A stretch of DNA of 43,857 nt from Syntrophaceae bacterium CG2_30_58_14 (lineage in GTDB: Bacteria; Desulfobacterota; Syntrophia; Syntrophales; UBA5619): contig MNZQ01000045.1 of NCBI GenBank assembly GCA_001873745.1, positions 1-43,857 of the forward strand, written 5' to 3'. The notes below the pieces were generated by a model. That model made no database searches. It worked only from the letters and a program-made list of their open reading frames with translations, and was not told where the DNA came from. The stretch's first letter is position 1, and each line of letters opens with the position of its first letter. Below, piece by piece: positions 37,253 to 43,857 of this stretch. The position numbers and the translations under genes were made by a program.

Positions 37253-37297
37253 CTTTTTCAATGATCCTTTCAGCCTTTATCCTTCAGCCTTTATTCA

Positions 37298-38017
37298 TCA
37301 ACCGTTCCGGTTTTCCCAGTAGATGATCCGGTTGCAGTTCGGACAGGTGGTCAGCAAGACCGATTTCTGCAATTCATTGTACAACTGGGGAGGAATGGAC
37401 ATGTGACACCCGTCGCAGACCTCCTTCCAAACCGCAACCACCGCTACGCCGCGCCCGACGCTTTTGATCTGCTCGTATTTCCGGAGGATCTCGGCCGGGA
37501 TCTCCTTTTTCAGTTCACTGCCCTTCCGGACGCAGACATTCAGTTCCCCCGCAAGGGAGTTCAGCTCCGCCTCCAAACTCGCCTTTTCCTCTTCATAGAG
37601 CCGGCGATGGGCTTCCAGTTCCCCCTCGCCGGTCTTCAGCGCGGTTTCAAGACGGTCGATCTCATCGAGGAGGGAGATCATCTCATCCTCCAGGCGGCTG
37701 TTCTTTACCTCAAAAGCTTCGATCTCTTTCAGCATCGCCTGATACTCTTTGTTCGTCTTGACCTCAAAGAGCCTCTCCCGCGTCCGCTTCAGCGCCTCCT
37801 GCCCCGCCTGCAACTGGGCGTCCTTCTCGCGCCTGCGTTTCCGCAAGCCTTCCAGTTGCTCCCGCTCGGTATCCACAACCGCCGAAAATGACTTGAATTC
37901 CTCCTCCAGCGTTTTCATCCGGACCGGAAGGTCCTTCTCCTTTGCCTGAATTCCGCCTGCCGCCGATTCAATCTTCTGCAGTTCGATCAGGCGCGCCAAC
38001 TGTTCTTTCAACCGCAT
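37298..38017 (-). CDS. coiled-coil C4-type zinc-ribbon protein
   Basis: Long coiled coil and C-terminal CDGCHMSIPPQLYNELQ...LLTTCPNCNRIIYW. Confidence 0.85.
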   Translation of the reverse strand: MRLKEQLARLIELQKIESAAGGIQAKEKDLPVRMKTLEEEFKSFSAVVDTEREQLEGLRKRRREKDAQLQAGQEALKRTRERLFEVKTNKEYQAMLKEIEAFEVKNSRLEDEMISLLDEIDRLETALKTGEGELEAHRRLYEEEKASLEAELNSLAGELNVCVRKGSELKKEIPAEILRKYEQIKSVGRGVAVVAVWKEVCDGCHMSIPPQLYNELQKSVLLTTCPNCNRIIYWENRNG

Positions 38018-38052
38018 CCCCCTTTCCTTGATTCTTCACCGGGGCGTCTGAT

Positions 38053-38084
38053 AAAAAAAATGCACCAGCCACTGGTGCATTTTA
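38053..38084 (-). terminator. intrinsic terminator downstream of tRNA(CAU)
   Basis: Minus strand AAAATGCACCAG-TGG-CTGGTGCATTTTTTTT. Confidence 0.8.
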
Positions 38085-38176
38085 CGAGGCTACCCTGCTT
38101 CCCCGCTTTGTCGCTCCTGTGATCATCCATGAAAATCCGCGTCTCACGCACTCCTTCTCCCCTTGTTCTTCATCCC

Positions 38177-38252
38177 TGGTGGGCCCACCTGGATTCGAAC
38201 CAGGGACCGACCGGTTATGAGCCGGTGGCTCTACCAGTTGAGCTATGGGCCC
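38177..38252 (-). tRNA. tRNA with CAU anticodon (elongator Met or Ile2)
   Basis: GGGCCCATAGCTCAACTGGTAGAGCCACCGGCTCATAACCGGTCGGTCCCTGGTTCGAATCCAGGTGGGCCCACCA; anticodon loop CTCATAA; encoded CCA. Confidence 0.95.
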
Positions 38253-38321
38253 TTTCCGGGATGAATTCAGCTTTGATCGATGGAGGCTTATTAATACCCA
38301 TCACCGGATCTTGTCAATATT

Positions 38322-40073
<1,752 letters not shown>

Positions 40074-40093
40074 ATCGGTTTCTCCCGGTACTT

Positions 40094-40144
40094 GGGGACA
40101 TGATGCCGCATCGTGTCCCCACCATGATGCCGCATCGTGTCCCC
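40094..40144. repeat. palindrome plus partial tandem copy upstream of rpoD
   Basis: GGGGACATGATGCCGCATCGTGTCCCC (40094-40120), with 22-bp exact direct repeat CATGATGCCGCATCGTGTCCCC at 40099-40120 and 40123-40144. Confidence 0.85.
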
Positions 40145-40206
40145 ATCCATCAGCCGTCCCGTTCTCAGACCGGCCGCTGCTTCTCATTAATAAATTCCCG
40201 CACAAC

Positions 40207-42015
40207 TCAGGCCAGCCTTTTCTCTTCCTGAAAAAGCCTTTCCTTTTCCCGGAGGAGGCTGTCGCACAACTCGCGGTCTCCGGCTTCCTCGGCCTTAACG
40301 ATCTTCCCCTTTAATATCCGGTGGCGTTCTTTATACCATTTCCGCCGAATCTTCCGGAGGGTATCGGCAATGAGGCGGTCGATCAGTTCCTCCGGATAGG
40401 GGCTCTCCCCCATCAACAGGTTGAGGAGCCTCGCCCTCACCGGCCCCTCCTCCAGGCCATGGACGAGAGAATATATGTCCGGTATCGCCCCGTCCTGTTT
40501 CTCCGCGGCCGTCAGAAGCCTCTCACCCAGCGACCGCAGCTCTTCCGATGTGAAACAGGCCAGCACCCCGGACGCCCCCACCGCCGGAATCCGGTCCGGA
40601 CATTCCAGCATCATGTGAATCAGGCTCAACTCCAGATGATCCGGTTGGGGACACGATCCGGATCGTGTCCCCTCGGATCCTTTTTTCATCTGGGCGGCAA
40701 GCGGCGCCGCCTCATGGGAAAGGACGCGCCGGACCTCCGCCTTCAGGACCTCCTGATCGACGTTCAGCTTCTCCGCCACCTTCTTGATGAACAGGTTCCT
40801 CTCGACGGCGTCCCCGATCCGGCAAAGGAAGGCAACGGCCTCCCTGAGTTTGTCCCGGTCCTCCTCTAAGGTCCCCCTTCCACCGAGGATCTCGTCAATG
40901 TAGTAATCGACCATCGGCACGGCCCGGGCCACCAGCTCCTCCATCTTTTCGCGCCCCCGCGTGCGGACAAAGTCGTCCGGGTCATGGCCGTCGGGGAGGA
41001 TGACCGCCTTTGCATGGACATTCCCCGCCAAAAACAGCTCCAGGCTTCTCGCTAGCGCCTTCCGACCCGCCTCGTCCGGATCGAATACAGCGGCCACGCG
41101 GGGCGCGTAACGCCGGAGCAGATCGACTTGGGCCCGGGTCAGGGCGGTTCCCAGCGTGGCCACGACATTTTGAATGCCTGCGCCCCAGAGGGCGATCAGG
41201 TCGAAATAGCCCTCGACCATCAGCGAAAAACCGGCCTGCCGGATCGCCTCCCGCGTCCGGGAAAGCCCGTAGAGGTTGTTTCCCTTCGTGTAAACCGGCG
41301 ACTCGGGGGAATTCATGTACTTGGGCTCTTCCGCACCCATGACCCGGCCGCCGAAGGCGATCACGTGACCGTCAACATCCTCGATGGGGATCATCAGTCG
41401 TCCGCGGAACCGGTCGTAATGACCTCTGGCCCCCTCTCCGGCCCGCGGAATCGCAAGGCCTGCCTGTTCGCTGAGCTTCGGCGGAATCCCTTTCTTATCA
41501 AGGAAATCGAGGAGGTTTTGCCATCCCTCCGGGGCAAAGCCGAGTCGAAACGTGCGGATGGCCTCCGCTCCGATCCCTCTATTCCGAAGATACGCCCTTC
41601 CCCCCGCACCCGCCGGGGACTGGAGCGCCCTCGCAAAATAGTCCGCGGCAAGTTCGTTGACCCGGCGGATCTGTTCCCCAAGTGTACTGCGTTCGCGCTC
41701 CTCGCGGTTCAGAGGCCGGTCCGGAATGACGACCCCGACCTTTCCCGCCAACTGGCGGACCGCCTCCGGAAAGGTCAGATGGTTCAGCTTCATCAGGAAA
41801 GAGACGCCGTTCCCCCCCTCGCTGCAGCCGAAGCAGTAGAACATCTGTTTATCGGGGCTCACCGTAAAGGATGGGGTCTTCTCCCTGTGAAAGGGACAGA
41901 GCCCGAGATAATTCCTTCCCGCCTTCTTCAGGGTCACATACTCCCCGATCAGCGAAACGATATCGGTCCGTCTCCGGACTTCTTCGATCTTATCCTCGGG
42001 AATCGAACCCTTCAA
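40207..42015 (-). CDS. dnaG: DNA primase
   Basis: [36 protein letters not shown] zinc-binding N-terminus; [28 protein letters not shown] Toprim region. Confidence 0.96.
   Translation of the reverse strand: MKGSIPEDKIEEVRRRTDIVSLIGEYVTLKKAGRNYLGLCPFHREKTPSFTVSPDKQMFYCFGCSEGGNGVSFLMKLNHLTFPEAVRQLAGKVGVVIPDRPLNREERERSTLGEQIRRVNELAADYFARALQSPAGAGGRAYLRNRGIGAEAIRTFRLGFAPEGWQNLLDFLDKKGIPPKLSEQAGLAIPRAGEGARGHYDRFRGRLMIPIEDVDGHVIAFGGRVMGAEEPKYMNSPESPVYTKGNNLYGLSRTREAIRQAGFSLMVEGYFDLIALWGAGIQNVVATLGTALTRAQVDLLRRYAPRVAAVFDPDEAGRKALARSLELFLAGNVHAKAVILPDGHDPDDFVRTRGREKMEELVARAVPMVDYYIDEILGGRGTLEEDRDKLREAVAFLCRIGDAVERNLFIKKVAEKLNVDQEVLKAEVRRVLSHEAAPLAAQMKKGSEGTRSGSCPQPDHLELSLIHMMLECPDRIPAVGASGVLACFTSEELRSLGERLLTAAEKQDGAIPDIYSLVHGLEEGPVRARLLNLLMGESPYPEELIDRLIADTLRKIRRKWYKERHRILKGKIVKAEEAGDRELCDSLLREKERLFQEEKRLA
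40647..40672. repeat. perfect 26-bp palindrome inside dnaG
   Basis: GGGGACACGATCC|GGATCGTGTCCCC; encodes GTRSGSCP in the dnaG frame. Confidence 0.9.
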
Positions 42016-42063
42016 ACGCCACGCCCCCTGTCCGTCCGTTGAGGCTGCCCTTTCAAGGCCCCC

Positions 42064-42510
42064 CTATGCGGACAATCTAAGCTTGACTTTTTCGCCGACC
42101 GTCTTGCCGTCGGCCTTTCCGGTCACCTTCGGCATGAGGACCTTCATCACCTTCCCCATGTCCCGGACGCCCGCGGCGCCCGTCTCCCGGATCGCCTCGG
42201 CGATGATTGCATCGACTTCCGTTTCCGACATCTGCGCCGGCATGAACTCCTGGATCACCCTGAGTTCCGCCTCTTCCTTTTCCACGAGATCGGTTCGGCC
42301 GCCCTTTTCAAACTGTTCAATCGACTCCTTCCGCTGCTTGACCATCGCGGAGAGAAGCTGGAGGAATTCGGCCTCGGAAAGCTCGCGCTTCAGATCGATT
42401 TCCCGGTTGTGCAGACCGCTTTTCAACATCCGCAGGGCCGAGAGCCGGATCTTGTCCCGCGCTTTGGCCGCCAGGATCATCTCCTGATCCATCTTTTTCT
42501 TGAGAGTCAT
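42064..42510 (-). CDS. GatB/YqeY domain protein
   Basis: KARDKIRLSALRMLKSGLHNREI...YLMPQM-like region (VIQEFMPAQMSETEVDAIIAEAI), DMGKVMKVLMPKVTGKADGKTV. Confidence 0.92.
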   Translation of the reverse strand: MTLKKKMDQEMILAAKARDKIRLSALRMLKSGLHNREIDLKRELSEAEFLQLLSAMVKQRKESIEQFEKGGRTDLVEKEEAELRVIQEFMPAQMSETEVDAIIAEAIRETGAAGVRDMGKVMKVLMPKVTGKADGKTVGEKVKLRLSA

Positions 42511-42578
42511 GGTTTACAGATCTCCATTTTGCTTAAGCTATCTCATCTTCCCGCTTTGTCAATGGGACAAGGCCATAT

Positions 42579-42932
42579 TCAGGCCAGATCGTCCCGGAGT
42601 TTTCGGCCGCCCAACAGGTGCATGTGGAGATGAAAAACCACCTGCCCCCCCTCCTCATTGCAGTTGATCACCAACCGGAAACCCCTTGCGTCAACCTCTT
42701 TTAGCCGGGCGACCGCCCGGGCCGCGACCATCATGGCCTGGAGATCCGCCATTCCCTCCGCATCCGCGTCCATCAGCGTGGCAATATGTCTCCTGGGGAT
42801 GAGGATGATGTGGGTCGGGGCCATGGGGTGGATATCCTCGAAGGCTACGACCCGCTCATCTTCATACACCTTCCGGCAGGGAATCGTTCCCGCCGCAATC
42901 TTGCAGAAAATGCACTCCTCCATGCTTCCCAC
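42579..42932 (-). CDS. HIT-family (histidine triad) protein
   Basis: CIFCKIAAGTIPCRKVYEDERVVAFEDIHPMAPTHIILIPRRHI; HLHMHLLGG. Confidence 0.95.
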   Translation of the reverse strand: MGSMEECIFCKIAAGTIPCRKVYEDERVVAFEDIHPMAPTHIILIPRRHIATLMDADAEGMADLQAMMVAARAVARLKEVDARGFRLVINCNEEGGQVVFHLHMHLLGGRKLRDDLA

Positions 42933-42968
42933 CTCCTTCCTTCCGGATGAAACACCCTGGCGTACACC

Positions 42969-43709
42969 TCACGCCTCATCCCTCACCCCTCTTGCGCAGT
43001 CGATAGCCTCTGCGAGGGACAACGCGCCTGTATAGAGGGCCTTCCCCGCAATCACACCGAGAACACCCTGTTTTTCCAATGGCTTGAGCCTCTCGATATC
43101 CCGGATCCCGGAGACGCCGCCGGAGGCGATCACCGGAATCCCGACCGCTTTGGCCAGTTCCCCCGTTGCCTCGACGTTGACGCCGTTTTCCATACCGTCC
43201 CGGGCAATATCCGTATAGACCAGGGCTGCAGGCCGGTCGTCGACAAACCGGAGCGCCAGCGCCAGTGCGGTCTCTTCCGTCTTTTCCGTCCATCCACGAA
43301 CGGCGACGCGCCCGCCGACCGCATCGATCCCCAGGATCACCTGCCCCGGAAACGCGCGGCAGACCTCCCGGACAAACCCCGGATCGCTCTGGGCGGCCGT
43401 GCCGAGAATCACCCACCGCACCCCGCTTTGGAGATAGGTCTCCACCGTCTTCATGGTCCGGATCCCTCCCCCCACCTGGACCGGCAGTCCCGTCCCCGCC
43501 ACAATCCTCCGGATCACCCCCTCATGACGGGGAGCGCCGGCAAGCGAACCGTCCAGATCGACCACATGCAGGCGTTTGGCGCCCTGTTGCTTCCAGACGG
43601 AGGCCATGATCACCGGATCGTCCGCATAAACCGTCGTCCGCCCGAAGTCCCCCTGGGCCAGACGCACACAACGGCCATCCTTCAGATCGATGGCGGGAAT
43701 GACAATCAT
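42969..43709 (-). CDS. hisA: phosphoribosylformimino-5-aminoimidazole carboxamide ribotide isomerase
   Basis: MIVIPAIDLKDGRCVRLAQGDF, LHVVDLDGSLAG, VQVGGGIRT, YTDIARDGMENGVN. Confidence 0.95.
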   Translation of the reverse strand: MIVIPAIDLKDGRCVRLAQGDFGRTTVYADDPVIMASVWKQQGAKRLHVVDLDGSLAGAPRHEGVIRRIVAGTGLPVQVGGGIRTMKTVETYLQSGVRWVILGTAAQSDPGFVREVCRAFPGQVILGIDAVGGRVAVRGWTEKTEETALALALRFVDDRPAALVYTDIARDGMENGVNVEATGELAKAVGIPVIASGGVSGIRDIERLKPLEKQGVLGVIAGKALYTGALSLAEAIDCARGVRDEA

Positions 43710-43754
43710 CAAGCGATCTCCCCTTAAAACCAATACTGTTCATTTAAGGCTTAA

Positions 43755-43823
43755 CCGTTCGCCCTGAGCTTGTCGAAGGGTGGACGGTAAGTGCTAAGGA
43801 CTGAGTGCTCAGTCCTCAGCACT
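43755..43823. repeat. REP-like sequence plus long hairpin
   Basis: CCGTTCGCCCTGAGCTTGTCGAAGGG followed by AGTGCTAAGGACTGAG-TG-CTCAGTCCTCAGCACT (43790-43823, 15/16 paired). Confidence 0.6.
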
Positions 43824-43857
43824 TAGTCCTTTTATGGCAGGCCGGGGAAGGTCTTCA

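Noticed and set aside
36870-37322. 150-aa plus-strand ORF and neighbouring short ORFs
   Set aside because: The region is RNase P RNA on the minus strand.

Overview
The window looks like chromosomal DNA of a deltaproteobacterium-like (Desulfobacterota/Syntrophales-type) organism; the taxonomy is inference from gene content. Its core is a ~19 kb block (17274-36031), all on the minus strand, with two adjacent units. One is a Nuo-type complex I cluster, nuoA-B-CD-H-I-J-K-[antiporter-like X1]-[small membrane protein]-[NuoL-like X2]-M-N, with no nuoE/F/G. Directly upstream is an Mrp/Mbh-type antiporter operon, E-F-G-DUF4040-MbhE-like-B-C-D, that ends in a second paralogous copy of the same X1/small/X2 triplet. 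This duplicated triplet is the best candidate for an under-described system here. Flanking genes: a 5'-truncated TPR-CHAT protein with an apparent loss of the catalytic His, rfbB, a methyltransferase, a PilZ-like protein plus hybrid histidine kinase pair, an enoyl-CoA hydratase, a rubrerythrin-like protein, a ParD/RelE-type toxin-antitoxin pair, pcm followed by a decayed membrane spermidine-synthase-like remnant, a radical SAM protein, an RNase Z-like protein, HU, engB, rnpB, a zinc-ribbon protein, tRNA(CAU), rpoD, dnaG, yqeY, HIT and hisA. Several palindromic repeat families are visible: nested ~121-bp inverted-repeat elements between 9.8 and 14.1 kb, and GGGGACA...TGTCCCC palindromes inside the coding frames of nuoJ and dnaG and upstream of rpoD. 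All calls come from reading the sequence and supplied translations; no searches were run.
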